64,000 nt of DNA from Hirsutella rhossiliensis (lineage: Eukaryota; Ascomycota; Sordariomycetes; Hypocreales; Ophiocordycipitaceae): NCBI RefSeq assembly GCF_020360975.1, contig NW_025408684.1, forward strand, positions 372,001 to 436,000, read 5' to 3'. The notes below the pieces were generated by a model that saw only the letters and a program-made list of their open reading frames with translations, made no database searches and was not told the DNA's origin. Every line of letters begins with the position of its first letter. Within the stretch, counting starts at the first letter, position 1. The position numbers and the translations under genes are program-made. Positions 46,752 through 58,325 of the stretch are shown piece by piece.

Positions 46752-47130
46752 ATGCCGTCCTACGAGTACAAGAGCTCCGGCACCAACAGCCAGGTTTGAT
46801 CCCCTCGCCTCGTCTCTCGACGCAATACTGATGCGGAACAGGGCAACCATTACTGCTCTCGCGACTACGGCAGCGGCGCCTCCAACAGCAACTCCTATCA
46901 CTACTCCAACTCGTACGTCCACCCCTGCTTCAATCCCCCACGAACTCGTTCCCGTCCATCGACTAACGCTCCGGCGGAAACATAGCAACGGTTCATACTA
47001 CTACTCCAACCCCAGTGGAAGCACCTACTACAACGACGGCCAAGGTGGCTCCGTCTACAAGTCTTCCGGCGGTGGCAGTGGCAGTGGCAGCGGCAGCGGC
47101 GGAAGCAAGAGCTCCAAGGGCGGCAAATAA
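46752..47130 (+). CDS. Small conserved Gly/Ser/Tyr-rich fungal protein
   Basis: Three exons: 46752-46793, 46842-46912 and 46986-47130. The introns are GTTTGA…AACAG (48 nt) and GTACGT…CATAG (73 nt); phases agree, product 85 aa. It starts MPSYEYKSSGTNSQGNHYC, continues RDYGSGASNSNSYHYSNS, then NGSYYYSNPSGSTYYNDG, and ends in a (GS)n linker and a Lys/Ser-rich tail. I recognise this as a type of short hypothetical protein found widely in Pezizomycotina, where the NSQGNHYC-RDYG and GSYYYSNPNGSTYYN blocks recur. Its function is not known. There is no signal peptide or membrane helix. Exon-exon continuity of the Tyr/Ser/Asn pattern is the main support. Confidence 0.8.
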
Positions 47131-47390
47131 CCTGTGCCAACGGGACCCCATCACACCTTGGCCGGCAGAGGCCTTTTCTGATGGTTTCACGGCAGATACA
47201 AATTTAGTACCGTACCCATTGCCACATTTCATCGTCTCCCGACTTCATCGTCCCCTGCCCAAATCCCAGGAAACCCTCAATGGTACCTTGCCACTCCCAG
47301 TCAAGTAGATTTTCCTACAATAAACATCCTCCATCTCTCCCCCGAAGTCAATGACCGTAGACGGCGGCAATCTTGCACGCGCCACCGCGT
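47131..47390. other. Convergent 3' intergenic region
   Basis: 260 bp between two convergent stop codons, presumably both 3' UTRs. Nothing else seen. Confidence 0.5.
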
Positions 47391-50019
47391 CTAGGCGCCA
47401 TGGACAGAGTAATACACCGCCAAGACCGTTATCAGGACCGGGTACACCACCGCCTCGACAAGCAACTGCTGCTTCAGGATCGCTCGCTGTTCCCGAGTGA
47501 GTGAGTTGATTTCGCCGTGCGAATACCACGAGATTGTCGAATCGAATCGCCCGCAAAGGGCCACAAGGCCGATCAGGGGAAAGAATATAGTCACAGTCAT
47601 GATGCCGAGAAACAGGAATCTCGGCTGCTTGTCTTCGTCCGCCGAGAGGCCTCGCCGGTAGAGCATATCTTCTCTGGCAGACTCGATGAGATCCGCCTCG
47701 GAACGCGTGAATAGCTCCAAGCTTTCCTGCCCATGTTTCGCACGTCTTTGTCTCGTGCTCGACGAGAAACCGCCAAGTCCGAGAGCCCGGGTGTCAAAAA
47801 CCGACGCTCGTCCGCGAAAACCGTTCTCGCATCGAGAGTCGCCTGATTGCTGACGGGACCCCGTCAACTCGGAGCGGCGCAGGACCGACGAGAAATGCGG
47901 CGGCGTGTCCAAGGTGTCCAGGCTCACTATAATCCATTAGCTCGGAGGAACATTGTCTGTGTGCGAATAGCGACGTACAGTTAGGATGCCTTCGTTGGCA
48001 ACGACGTTGATACGCTGCAGAAGGCCTCGCAGTACCTGCAGAGATGCCCATGGGAAGGTCGCCAAAGGCAGAAAGCGGCGTCGCAGGGCCAAGGAGGGAA
48101 GACATGGTGCTGATGGTCCCAGACCTCGCCGATCGTGCCTTGGCGGCGAAGGAGCCCGCGGGGTCTGTGTGGTCCTCCTCCCCTCGCTCTCGGCGGAAAT
48201 ATTGTAGCATTGCTGCTTCGGGAAGGCTGATGAGAGGAAACGGCAGTGGTGGAACGTCACTCAGAAACCTCTCCTGCAGTACATGGCCATCGTGGCCACT
48301 GCCATACACCTGTCTGATACTTGGTCCACTCTGCCGTTCGTCGAAAGTGCCCACGGGGAGATTTGGATAATCCCATTCGCAGTCCTGTCGGACACGGGAC
48401 CGTTCAGCAACATGTTCCCTGCCATGCCGAAGAGGAGCTCTGGGCTGCACGGGCTCCGAGTCCAAACTCTCGTAGCTGCTACAAAATTCCTTCATTTCGA
48501 AGAGTGCGATCGGCTTCTCCCGTTTCGGAGTTACATGATCCTGACGAAACGGGTTCGAGAAGTGACGAATCGCGTCGGCGGCACGAGCAGGTAGCTGAGG
48601 CACCTTGGAAGCCCGAGCTGGATCGCCAGATTTGATGGCCGTCTTGATCCGCGGTTCATCAGGCTTGTTGCGCTTCATCAACTTACTGAGGCCGAATCCA
48701 TCCGCCTTGGACTTGTCGAGACTCCGCGAGTTGTCTAAGATTGTGTTTGTAGTCATGCGCTCTTCTGCGTCCATGTCCTCGGAAGCGTCCGACACATCAG
48801 CAAGGCTGCTGCCAGACTCCTTGGCAAAGTTGAGCTCAATCTCTCGAATCGGCTCATGCTGGCGTTCCGTCGTGATTGTCTGCCAGTCTGTGTCGACGTC
48901 TTGCTTTGTGCGCCCAGGAGTGGACATGTTTGCTTCTTCATCAAGAAAAGCAGGGGGATTGGCGACAGGAGCCTGAAGGGCGCCGTCTCGGATTACTGGA
49001 ACCTTGACCGCATTGTCGACTTTCTAAGTCGACTGAATGGCGGCGTGGTTGTAAAAGGTCGCGTCGCGGATGATTCTCACCCCCTCCGGATCGAGGTCGA
49101 CTGACCTGGGTGACTGGGTGATGATTGCTTGCGAGTCAGTGCCCATCCTTGAGGGATCAAGGACTTTGCTGACCTCTGGTTCGCCGGGCGGCTTGAGGAA
49201 GATGGAATAAAGCCCCCCGTCGTACTTGAATCGCTCCATACTCACACTACTTGAAGTCTTTGAACAGCTTCTCATGAGCTCACCGGGCGCAATCCTGTGG
49301 ATTTCCAAGGTAACCGGGCGTTGTCGAACCGGATTCTGCTCCCGAGTGTGGCAATTGGGTCGGTCCAGGGACGCGTGGACAGTCCATTCATCTTTGCCCC
49401 CATCGCTATAAATGCTTGAACAAGTATGCAGTGAGTCCTCGAGGGCTCTTGCATCAAAGCGCACTCTGCCGCGCGTGGGTCTCGGGGCCAGAGAATCCAC
49501 GGGAATCAGAGGGGTGTTTGGTCGGTTGCGCAAGGCATCTGGACGAGACGAATGTTCGCGGGTATGTTGAGACTGGGCGATTGCGCAAGCGTCTTCGGGT
49601 CGTAGCTTGGGCAACGACTCCATTCCCGTTGAATAGTTACAGTCGTCGTCTCCAGCCACCGTCTCCCACTCGGACGCAGCCTTTTCCTCGTCATGCCTCC
49701 CGGACGGCATCTGGACGGCAAGGCTGGAGTGCTGGTGCTGGTGGTTGGCCAAGCGAGGTGAAAGCTCAAAGTCGAACCCAGAAAATGGCGTCGGAGATTC
49801 CAATTCGTGATCCTTGAATCGCTCCGGCGGCATGTCATGGCTTGAGGCTTCGAAAGGCCTCGGTTTGAGAACTGATCTGGGTCGAACAGAGCTACAGCTG
49901 CGACCCTTGTCCTCTGGGACGCGCTGATTCAGATCTCGCAGCAGCGAGGGCTGTTTGGCGACTGAGTGTTGCACGAGTGCATTACTCTGTCGGGAAACTC
50001 GGCGATCTCCCTCGAACAT
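47391..50019 (-). CDS. Hypothetical protein with two C-terminal membrane helices (820 aa model)
   Basis: Minus-strand model: 50019-49081, 49023-48036 and 47926-47391. Intron 2 (109 nt, GTACTG…TTATAG) is well supported because it brings the membrane part into frame. Intron 1 (57 nt, GTGAGA…ACTTAG) is inferred because it removes an in-frame TAG at 49026-49024; its length is a multiple of three, so a real premature stop is the alternative. The protein is mostly low-complexity and Ser/Arg/Asp/Glu-rich, with two similar phrases EWETVAGDD (exon 1) and DWQTITTER (exon 2). It ends with helices at about residues 746-768 (FLFLGIMTVTIFFPLIGLV) and 797-816 (LLVEAVVYPVLITVLAVYY). No enzyme motif is seen. 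Family unknown to me; probably a fungal-specific tail-anchored type of membrane protein. Confidence 0.65.
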
Positions 50020-51544
50020 GGGCTCAGTGGTATAGCAGGAAACAAACAGACGGCGCTAGACGTCCAATGAAGGATTCCTTGGCGTGTACACGAGTCAGCC
50101 TTTGATGCATGGAAAAGAAGATAAGGGGGAATCGTCTCACTTGGTTATGATGTGGAAAGGGTTGTCCAAAACTAAGGTTGCGGGAGCGCGAGGGGCCCCC
50201 AAGCCAAAGCAGCGAGAGGGGAGAAGTGTGCCAGAGAAGAGGCGATGTTCCGGGTAAAGGCTAGATGATCGTTGATCATGTAGCCAGGTAGGCGAGGCTC
50301 GGGGAAGCGCTCGCGTTTGTTGAAATGATGGGCCGAGCGACGCGGTGAAGTGAATTGAAGAATGAGGGGGCACGGCGGAATTGCTGGAAGAAAGACGGTG
50401 GCGGGTAGGAACGAGGCAAGAGGAAGACGAACCAGAAGTCCGCCTCCCAATGGGATGATCAAGTGATGAGATGCGGTTGAATCCGTGTCTCCATGAAAAG
50501 CTCGGGTTGTTTTGGAAGAAGCGAGACGAGGATGAGAGGGTGAGGGGGCGATGTGTCGACTGTCGAGGCGCGGTACGGAGTACCTGGGTACCGTAACGTA
50601 CCTTTGATTCCTGAGGCAGACAAACGGCCACTTTGATCATACTGCGAAGACTTTGAGGCCGAATTTCCCAGACCTAGTACCTCGAAGCACCGCGTCCTCA
50701 TTTGGAGATTATTACCGGAGTCCTTTTGGGCGGGATGCTATTACCTACGGCTTATGCTGGGGAGCTCTATCTAAACTGTGAGGATTTATCCGTACAATCG
50801 ATGCATGTCCAGTGCTAAATGCGAGTATCCATTCTACTAGTAGGTGAAGGCTTCTGTAACTCGAGAATGGATACCAGCCAAGATCAAGCAAGTCATAAGC
50901 TTCTGCGTGCAGCACCATCTAAGTTAAGCGGAGGAATAATAATTAAGGTTGGATCCTGATCGACATGGGCGATCCGGAAATGGCGCACGACAATGCAATT
51001 GATTCAGTGGCTAGCTCTGGGGACCAGGAGCGTGCCGGGCTCTGTAATCGCGCTCCAGACCCTCCTCCACGACCCCTGCCGGGTCGCCCGGGCCGCCTCT
51101 CCAGGCCGTCCGTCGCTACTAGTAAGTATGGGAAGGCATGGGAAAGGGGGCCGAAAGCAAGGACTGGGGGCCCTGGACAGAGCCAATGTAGCGGTACTGC
51201 GCATGCAGATATCTTTTCGAGGGTCCATGTACTCCTGCCCCTCCATCTACAATATTGTAGTGCCACGTCTGTAGTCATGGAAAAGTACCACCAAGCCCAG
51301 GATACCTGCTGTTGGGGCTGTAGGCAGACTGGCCATGTACACTGCCGCGATCCTACAGCCTGCTACCAGCGGGATCCGGATGCCAAAAGAAGTCGCATCC
51401 CTTCCAAGCCATGCTACTAACTTACCGTCAGCCTTTCCTCACACACGCCTCTCCTCTGACCTCTGGACAGCAGCGCATACTATATCTGTTCCGGTAGCCT
51501 CATCCTCTGACGCGAACCACAACGGCCCGGCGCCATCGTGCGCC
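50020..51544. other. Divergent promoter region
   Basis: 1.5 kb between two divergent genes. It holds several overlapping GGTAC-containing near-palindromes (about 50570-50605, e.g. GGTACGGAGTACC and GGTACC) of a kind seen again at 56.15 kb. Long open frames here (50137-50640 -, 50965-51420 +) are composition artefacts without motifs. Confidence 0.5.
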
Positions 51545-53597
51545 ATGGTCTCCCAAGGCCGAGTCCCGGGGTGGGACGAACTCCCAGACGAGATCCTGCT
51601 CCAGATCGTGCGCTGTAAGGCCGTCGTCTCGCCGCCCGCCCCGCTTCCTCTATCCCCCGCCCTCACCAGCAGCATCTGACGGTCCCGTCTTCGCCAAACA
51701 TAGATCTCGAGCCCTGCCACATCACCAACCTGCAGCTCGTGTCGCGCAAGCTTCGCAAGTTCTGTCTCGACGACGGGCTCTGGAAGCGCCTCTGCCTCGG
51801 GGACTCGCCCTGGTACCGCTCGCTCCAGAGCCGCCGCGGTTTGTCTGGAGCTCCCCTCGAGTCCGCCGACGGCCCTCGCCATGCGACGCTGCTGCTGGAT
51901 CCGGGCTCCGCGAACATCCATGAGTCGGCACCTCGCGGCAGAGCTTACCCAGAGCATGGCTCCCGATATCGTCGCTGGCAGGAGCTGCAGGACATGGCCA
52001 ACTGGGATCCCACATACCCTGGCGAGCAGGTTTCGTGGTACGACGAGTACATGCAGCGCAATGGCCCCGTCTGCGTCAACTGGCTCCAAACTCCTCGAAT
52101 ACACAACGGAGAACGCGATGCCATGGCTGAGGCGCGCGGCTTAGCGCTGTACAGTCCCCGCGATGGGCTCGGCACCATGCTCGCAGTATCTCCCCTGGAT
52201 GACGGATCGGTGTGCTTGTGGGACGTCAGAGGCACCCGGGGGAAGCGGGGGGGAATCGTCGCCAGAAGCAAGCTTGGCATGCTCACCCTCGACGGGCCGG
52301 GCAGCCAGAAGGGTCAAAGGTCTGCCAAGGTCGACACTGGGGTGATAGAGTGCGTCAGCGTCAACAACAGCGACCACCGGGCCCTTTTCGCCGTTAAGAG
52401 CCGTGAGTACACTCGGGAAGAAGCGGGGAATCAGAAGGCCACTGGCGCTGTTGCTAACCATCGATGCCAGATCTCGTCGAGGTCGACCTGCGCCGCTTGG
52501 ACGTGGTGAGCCGAGAGTCGTTTGAGTGGTCCATCACAACCCTCTCGGCCGTCCATGAGGGCGTTCCTCTGACTGTGGGCACGTCGTTGGGAATCCACCT
52601 CCATGACTTTCGCGCCAGAGCCAGAGTACCTCACGAAGCGATAGAGCGCCTGGACGGGCCCCAAAGAGGCAATGCGGATGTCCTCAAAGCCATCTTCGAC
52701 CCCAAGCCACTGCCACCATATGCAGCCCTCTCTCAGCCGACGCCCATCAGCATTCTTCACCTTCCGCGGCTGGGATCGCCGGATCTAGTATCGGACGATA
52801 TTTACGTGGCTGGGCGGTTCACCAACATTCTGCATTACGACCGTCGGAAATTCCCATCCATTGCGGGGACCATCCACTCTGGAGCGCAGATCAAGAGCCT
52901 GGCAAGCCTGCCGTTCTCGTTCTCACCGCTGGATACGGAGCTGCGTCGGCGCGGAGAGCTCAGTGCGGAGCGCGTGACTCGGATGAAGTCGTCGAGCCAA
53001 GGACAGACTCTGATCGCTGGAGGCGGCTACAACACTAAGGGATCGCTTGAGATTTACGGGCTCAGCACGGCCACCGAGTCAGCAAGCCACGGGATGCTGC
53101 ATAACTCGGCGATGAAGAACCGTCAGACTGCGGCGTCGGCAACGATCCTGTCGGTCATCAATCACGGGACCAAAATTGTCTTCTCGGACGGCGCAGGGCT
53201 TCTGAAGTGGTTTGAGAGGGATGGCTCGACCGAGTGCCGCCGGGTTAAGATCGGGCACAGCGACGCCGAGGAATTGGATTCGCTGTTCGCGTCGATGCCG
53301 GGCACGGACGACCTGGCGCGCAAGATGGTATCGACGCAGCCGAGAGAGGGCCAGGAACGGTCAAACGACGACAACATCTTGTTCTGGACGGGGGAGAAGC
53401 TGGGCATGGTGAGTTTTACGGCGGGACCGCTGTTCAAGGCCAAGGACTTTGAGGTGGCAGACAGCGAGGAGGCGACGGAAGACGCGGAAAGGAAGCGAGC
53501 GTACAAGGATCGGATGCGCAAGGCGCTGGCATGGCAAGCAGACGAGGTGCGATTCATGGGCACGCTGGGCATGGGCATGGGCATGGGCGCAGGGTAG
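51545..53597 (+). CDS. F-box domain protein
   Basis: Three exons: 51545-51614, 51704-52402 and 52471-53597. The introns are GTAAGG…CATAG (89 nt) and GTGAGT…GCCAG (68 nt, CTAAC branch); phases agree, 631 aa. Residues 9-50 are an F-box split by intron 1 (WDELPDEILLQIVRYLEPCHITNLQLVSRKL…LWKRLC). The rest contains beta-propeller-like phrases (GTMLAVSPLDDGSVCLWDVRG; YVAGRFTNILHYDRR; LIAGGGYNTKGSLEIYGL), so a WD40-type substrate-binding domain is likely. F-box proteins are substrate adaptors of SCF ubiquitin ligases; the substrate is unknown. The C-terminus ends in GMGMGMGAG, encoded by a GGGCAT hexamer run that looks recently expanded. The ATG at 51545 is chosen because it puts the F-box at the N-terminus; an upstream in-frame ATG at 51335 exists. 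Confidence 0.85.
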
Positions 53598-56500
53598 CAG
53601 GCAGGCCTTTGGGTCGGAAGCCAAGGGCGAGGAAATGTGGATAGCGAGTCGACTTCTGAAAGTGCATGAAATGCTATATCTCTATTACTCTTGCCGCTGG
53701 CGTTCTCCCCCATTGGCCGAGAACAGGCAGGGTGAGGAGCTGAGCTGAGAGGGCGGGCGGCCCAGAGCGCCGCCGGCACGGGAGAAGCAGCAGCCAAGTC
53801 GGCGACGACGGAGAGTTGGCTGCGTACGGCGCAGGCATGGCTGGCATAATGGGCGTGGAGCAAACGCAAGTGGCGACCATGCATAAAGCACGCGGCTGGC
53901 AGAGGAGGAGAGGAAGAGGCATCAATCGGTCTCGTCCCACCCGCATTGTGAGGCTTTAGGCGCGTTACGTGTCGAGGACGAGGGGACCGGCATGAACTGG
54001 CAGCACGGGGACTAATCCAGGGCACATGCACATGCCGTGGGTGGATGACCGGCCTGGAGTGCAGGGCGAGGCGACGAGTGGGAGACGCAGCGGCGGGACC
54101 GCGGCTGGTGAGTTTGAAAGCCACAAGGCGCATTTGCATCGTGCTGCACAGTCGGCACCAAGATTGTGGCCCTATTCCGTGAAGCAAATTCCAGATGAGT
54201 GGTGGCCGAAGCAAGAGGCCTTCAAGGATCCACCCAAGGCCTCGGAAAGGCGGGGGACGACGGGACGAAGACGAGCGAGACGGTCTTGGACTTGATCCTG
54301 GGTGGACGATGGATGAGGGCCTCCCAGGAGGTCGTCGTCGAGGGAGGGAGGAAGAGGGCGGCAACGAGGACGGCAAGGGACGAGACGCAGGGGCTGGACA
54401 TGGTTAGTTGGTCGGTGCATCTGTGAGCCACAGACAAGCAAGCTGCATGCAACGGCCGAGCATGTACAGTACAGATCGCAGGGTAAACGTGAGGCTCATC
54501 ATGGGGAGATGGAACATGACAGGCCAGGGATGGCGATGGGGCAGTCGTATCGAGACCCAATGACTGTCGACTCTGCAGCAGCCCTCCTCGACAGCCAAAG
54601 CCAGAAGGGCAAGTCGACGCTCAATTGGAGAGAGAGAAAGCAAGAGACAAGCACGGCAATGAGAGACGCCACGCTCTCTTTGCCGTGTCCAGGCTGTCGG
54701 GAGACACGGCATCAACCCGTTCAGCTTACTTTGTCCGTACATACAAAGGACAAGCCTCGCATGCCCACGCCCACGCCCACGCCCACGACATCAACCAAGG
54801 TGTCATAAGCCCCGTGCCGTCCTCGCCCGGGACCGCTCGACAAATCAGGCCAGAGGGGCGACAGACAGCCGCGACTGGCGCGACTATCCTTGACGAGCGC
54901 TCGCTCTTCTTCCCCTTTCCCATACACACCACCTCCCCTCCTTACATACTTTGCCGTCCATCTTGCTCCCCCAGACCAAGCCAGGGCCCGTGCCCATGCC
55001 CATGCCCTTGCACATACCTGGGCCATGTGCCAATGAGTCCAGATTCTCGCAACGGCTCGGCAGTTGGCGGGGGTAGACCGCGTGCCGCTCGCCAGTAATA
55101 ATGCCTGTCTATTTCCGCCCGGCCCCAGCGGAGCGCGGCGCAAGGGAAGCGGCTCGGCGCAGGCACGCTGATGCTGATGGCAATGCTGCTGAGCAGGCGG
55201 CGTCAGCGTACGCCTGACGAATAGAGTGCATGTAAGCGCGACGGCGAGCGAAACCGACGGGACAGTCGGCCCTGGACACTCCCATGAAGATGCCGCGCAC
55301 GCACATTCATGCGTCGTCTACTGTTAACGCTGGCGCCGCCGCTGCCGTATGGAGTCGTCAGGGGGTGTTTTGCTGGAAGCAGGCAAGGTCAAAGCTCGAG
55401 GGCGAGGATGAGGCGGCAAGCTTGACGTGCAGCTCCGTCCATCCATGCTGACCTGCGGCCACGCACACCGCTAGGTTCGTCCAGTCGACGAGACAGCAAG
55501 GACATGGTGGGGAGACATGGCCGGCAGGCCGTCTTATGTACATGCTGCACCGGAGTGCGCTGGCGAGGCGAGGCGAACGAGGGAACCGCCAGAGCCAAAC
55601 CAAGCCGCTGCTCGCCTCGCGCGTCTTGCCTCGTCCCCGGAGCGAGCCAAGGGCGGGCTATCGACGTCGACTTGTTGATGCGTCGACGGCGCTTCGTATC
55701 GTGCGTGACCTGGCATGATGTGGCTGGAGGAGGGGAGAAGACTTTTGATGCATCCACCAACAGCTGGTCGCTACCGAGGCGGCAGCAGGGTCGCCCCCTT
55801 CCGACAGAGTGGAAGCAGAGATTGCCGAAGAGGCTCTGGGCAGGCCAGCGCAGGAGTGAGGGCGGCTGGAACGCATCCATCCATGCTCGCACCCCCGTCC
55901 ACGGTGCTGGCGAGTAACCGTATGTATCCGTACATGGCCGTGTGTCCTTGTTTGCTTGGTGACGGATTCGTCGAGGTGAACAAGTCGAGGATGAGGACAA
56001 AGACAAAAGCCGTCGAGGATTGAATGGCTGTGCGGCAGAGGATGGACCAAAAGATGTGTCTTGGGATGCAATTTTTCATCGTCCAGAATGTTGTTGCGGA
56101 ACCGGTTTGTCCTCTGCTCAGGGCACTTGGGCTCGCAACCTATCTACCTAGGTACCTACTTAGGTACCTACCCAAGTAGATACTGTACTTGTCTGCGCAA
56201 GGGGGCTCTACCGGTAGCAAAGGTACCCAATACTCCTGTCTAGTACCCCCCTTAGGTAGCTTGTCTGTCGGGCCTGTACGGATACAGACATGGCTTTCAT
56301 GCATCCACCCCCCAAGTCGCCCACGATGATCTGGCAGTTCACTTAGGCCCGTTGCGGAAGGGGTCACTCGTCCTGGGCCTTCCTCCTCTTCGCTTCGTTC
56401 TCCATGTCTCGTCACTCTTGATTTTTCTTTCTTTCTCTCTGCATACCTCGTTTTCGATCCTCCTTTTCCCCTCTCCCACTCACCCCGCCCGAATCCTTCT

Positions 56501-56908
56501 CTCCCTCCTCTCTCCAGCTGGCTGTTCTCGGCCCGTCAGGCGCGCACGTCCGTTGAACGTGGCTTGCTTCTCTCGCCGTTCCTGCGTTGCGCTGGCCTTG
56601 CATCTTGGCCGCCTCGACAGCTTAAACCAGCCGTCCACCCGCCTGCCGCACGCTCGTTTTCTCCCTCGCTCACTCGTTTACTTTTAACCTCTGGCCTTGT
56701 CTCCGTCACGGTTGTATTTGCACTCGTACACACGCCGCCTCCCCCGCCTCCCCTCCCCTCCCCCGGGCCAACCGGCAACCCCATTCTCGTCTGTCCGTTG
56801 TTTGCCTCGTTGATCTCACGAGCCGACGGGCAGCGGCACCGATCCCTCGACTTTAATCCCAACGGGAAAAAAAAGAAATTCGCTCGCCGGCTGTCTCTGG
56901 GCTCGAGC
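53598..56908. other. Long GC-rich intergenic region and 5' region of the SprT gene
   Basis: 3.3 kb without a supported gene. Many long frames on both strands reflect GC-rich low complexity. It contains CCCACG and CCCATG hexamer microsatellites (about 54758-54788; 54985-55010) and AGGTACCT palindromes (56.15 kb). A strongly pyrimidine-rich stretch at about 56390-56780 is typical of a fungal promoter or leader. Confidence 0.5.
56143..56180. repeat. Cluster of TAGGTACCTA palindromes
   Basis: Two perfect 10 bp TAGGTACCTA palindromes (56149-56158 and 56161-56170) in a run of CTACCTAGGTACCTACT-type sequence. Related GGTACC words follow to 56250. Could be a multicopy intergenic repeat or a regulator site; undetermined. 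Confidence 0.5.
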
Positions 56909-56974
56909 ATGGTCAATGGCCTTTTGGGTGCTCGGAGGCGGTGGCAACTCGCTCCATGTGCCAGGCGACAATGA
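56909..56974 (+). promoter_or_regulatory. Upstream ORF before the SprT-like gene
   Basis: A 21-codon ORF, ATG at 56909, stop TGA at 56972-56974. It overlaps the first possible main start (56916) in another frame and ends 13 nt before the second in-frame Met (56988). If translation starts at 56988, this uORF would be positioned to repress it (inference). Confidence 0.35.
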
Positions 56975-58325
56975 CAGCTCACGGGCGATGCCGTGTTTTG
57001 GCAACGGCAAGCGGAAGATGGGCGGCGGTGCTCATGGCCAGGCCGAAGACGAGCGTGCCTCTTACGACTACGACATGCAGAAGAGGGCCAGGATGGCGCC
57101 GTGGGCCGGTCTCCCCCCCGGTGTCGGAGCCGACTCCGGTTACCTCCATCGCCGCGACTCGGTCCCCATCCGAGACCTAGCCTTCCTTGTCATCCGCGAG
57201 GGCCAAACTCCCATCTGCTCGTCGCCGTCTCCCTCTCCCGAGCCCCCTGCTGCCGCCATCGCCTCCCCTGTCCCCAGCCCCGGCCCCGCCAGCCACAATC
57301 ATGCTCCCCCCGGCTTCGGCCACGGCCACGGCTCCGCCTCGGCGCCACCTTGCTTTCCCATGGAGCGCACCGAGTCGGGCCTCTCCATCTCGTCGGCGCC
57401 CTCGCCCCACAACGCCCTGTCCGCCCTCGTCGTCGACGACGACGACGACATCGCCACCGGCCTTGTCCTCTCCGACTTGGCGGCCGCCCGCCTCGTCCGC
57501 ACCCATCTGGCCTCTTTTCGACGACGTTTCCCCGACTCGCAGCCCGAGCGCATCCTCCGTGCCCTCATTACCCCAAAGTCGCGCGGCGCCGACTTTCCTC
57601 TCGACAATGATGCCTTGGGCAGCATCTTCTCGGCCGCCAACGAACTCTTCTTCGCCAGCCGCCTGGCCCGCCGCGTCGCTTGGGATTGGAGCCACCCGGC
57701 CTGCGGCCAGTACGAGAGCCACATTGTCGGCACGACGGCCCTGCGGCGTTGCACTCGCCTTGGCGGCTGGGAGACGCTCATTGTGCTGTCGACGCCCATC
57801 CTGCGCGACACCAAGTACAACCGACGCTTGCTCATCTCAACCTTTTTGCACGAGATGATCCACAGCTTCATGTTCGTCACGTGCGGCCTCAAGGCGAGCC
57901 ACGACGGCGGGCACACCGACGGCTTTCGCCAGATCGCAGCTGTCATTGACGAGTGGGCTGGCAAGGAGTACCTGAGGTTAAGCGACATGGAGGCCAACCT
58001 GGAACGATTTCGGGGAGACGACGTCTTTCTTCCGTCTCACAATGCCTTCCCTTTCCCTCCTACTCCTCTTTCAGACGAGGGAAACGGCGCCAGCACTCAC
58101 ATCAATCATTGCAATGGCCTCGACGACAACAATGTCATGGTCACGGAGCCACAGGAGTGGCCACACGCTCACCACAGGGGCCAGCACCACCATCATCGTG
58201 CCGTGGTGCCGCCATCCCCCTCGCACAGCGCCGGCGGCGTCTTTTCCGGCGGGTGGCAGTGGTACGAGCGAGAAGACTTTGGGGCTCGCAGCCCGCACGC
58301 ATCGGGCTCACCATACGTTTACTGA
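56916..58325 (+). CDS. SprT-like zinc metalloprotein
   Basis: Single exon, 469 aa from 56916; the Met at residue 25 (56988, MPCFGNGKRKM) may be the true start. The N-terminal 160 residues are Pro/Ser/Gly/His-rich and likely disordered. The SprT-like domain spans about residues 190-350: NELFFASRLARRVAWDWSH, GTTALRR, WETLIVLSTPIL, then the zinc motif HEMIH (312-316) and a third His at 333 (HDGGHTDGF). The C-terminal 110 residues are disordered with a His cluster (HAHHRGQHHHHR). SprT-domain proteases include Spartan- and Wss1-type enzymes that cut DNA-protein crosslinks. This protein lacks visible PCNA, UBZ or SHP boxes, so the role is only inferred. The gene converges on the MFS gene. Confidence 0.85.
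   Translation: MAFWVLGGGGNSLHVPGDNDSSRAMPCFGNGKRKMGGGAHGQAEDERASYDYDMQKRARMAPWAGLPPGVGADSGYLHRRDSVPIRDLAFLVIREGQTPICSSPSPSPEPPAAAIASPVPSPGPASHNHAPPGFGHGHGSASAPPCFPMERTESGLSISSAPSPHNALSALVVDDDDDIATGLVLSDLAAARLVRTHLASFRRRFPDSQPERILRALITPKSRGADFPLDNDALGSIFSAANELFFASRLARRVAWDWSHPACGQYESHIVGTTALRRCTRLGGWETLIVLSTPILRDTKYNRRLLISTFLHEMIHSFMFVTCGLKASHDGGHTDGFRQIAAVIDEWAGKEYLRLSDMEANLERFRGDDVFLPSHNAFPFPPTPLSDEGNGASTHINHCNGLDDNNVMVTEPQEWPHAHHRGQHHHHRAVVPPSPSHSAGGVFSGGWQWYEREDFGARSPHASGSPYVY

Noticed and set aside
50137..50640. 167-codon minus-strand open frame upstream of the 820-aa gene
   Set aside because: Ser/Pro/Arg-rich with no motif; better explained as promoter or leader DNA.
53162..54376. 404-codon minus-strand open frame
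   Set aside because: Antisense to the F-box exon 3 and running into intergenic DNA; Ser/Pro/Arg composition typical of a shadow.
55389..56006. 205-codon minus-strand open frame and its plus-strand partner at 55504-55917
   Set aside because: Both strands are open because of GC-rich sequence. No signal peptide, domain or splice-supported extension.
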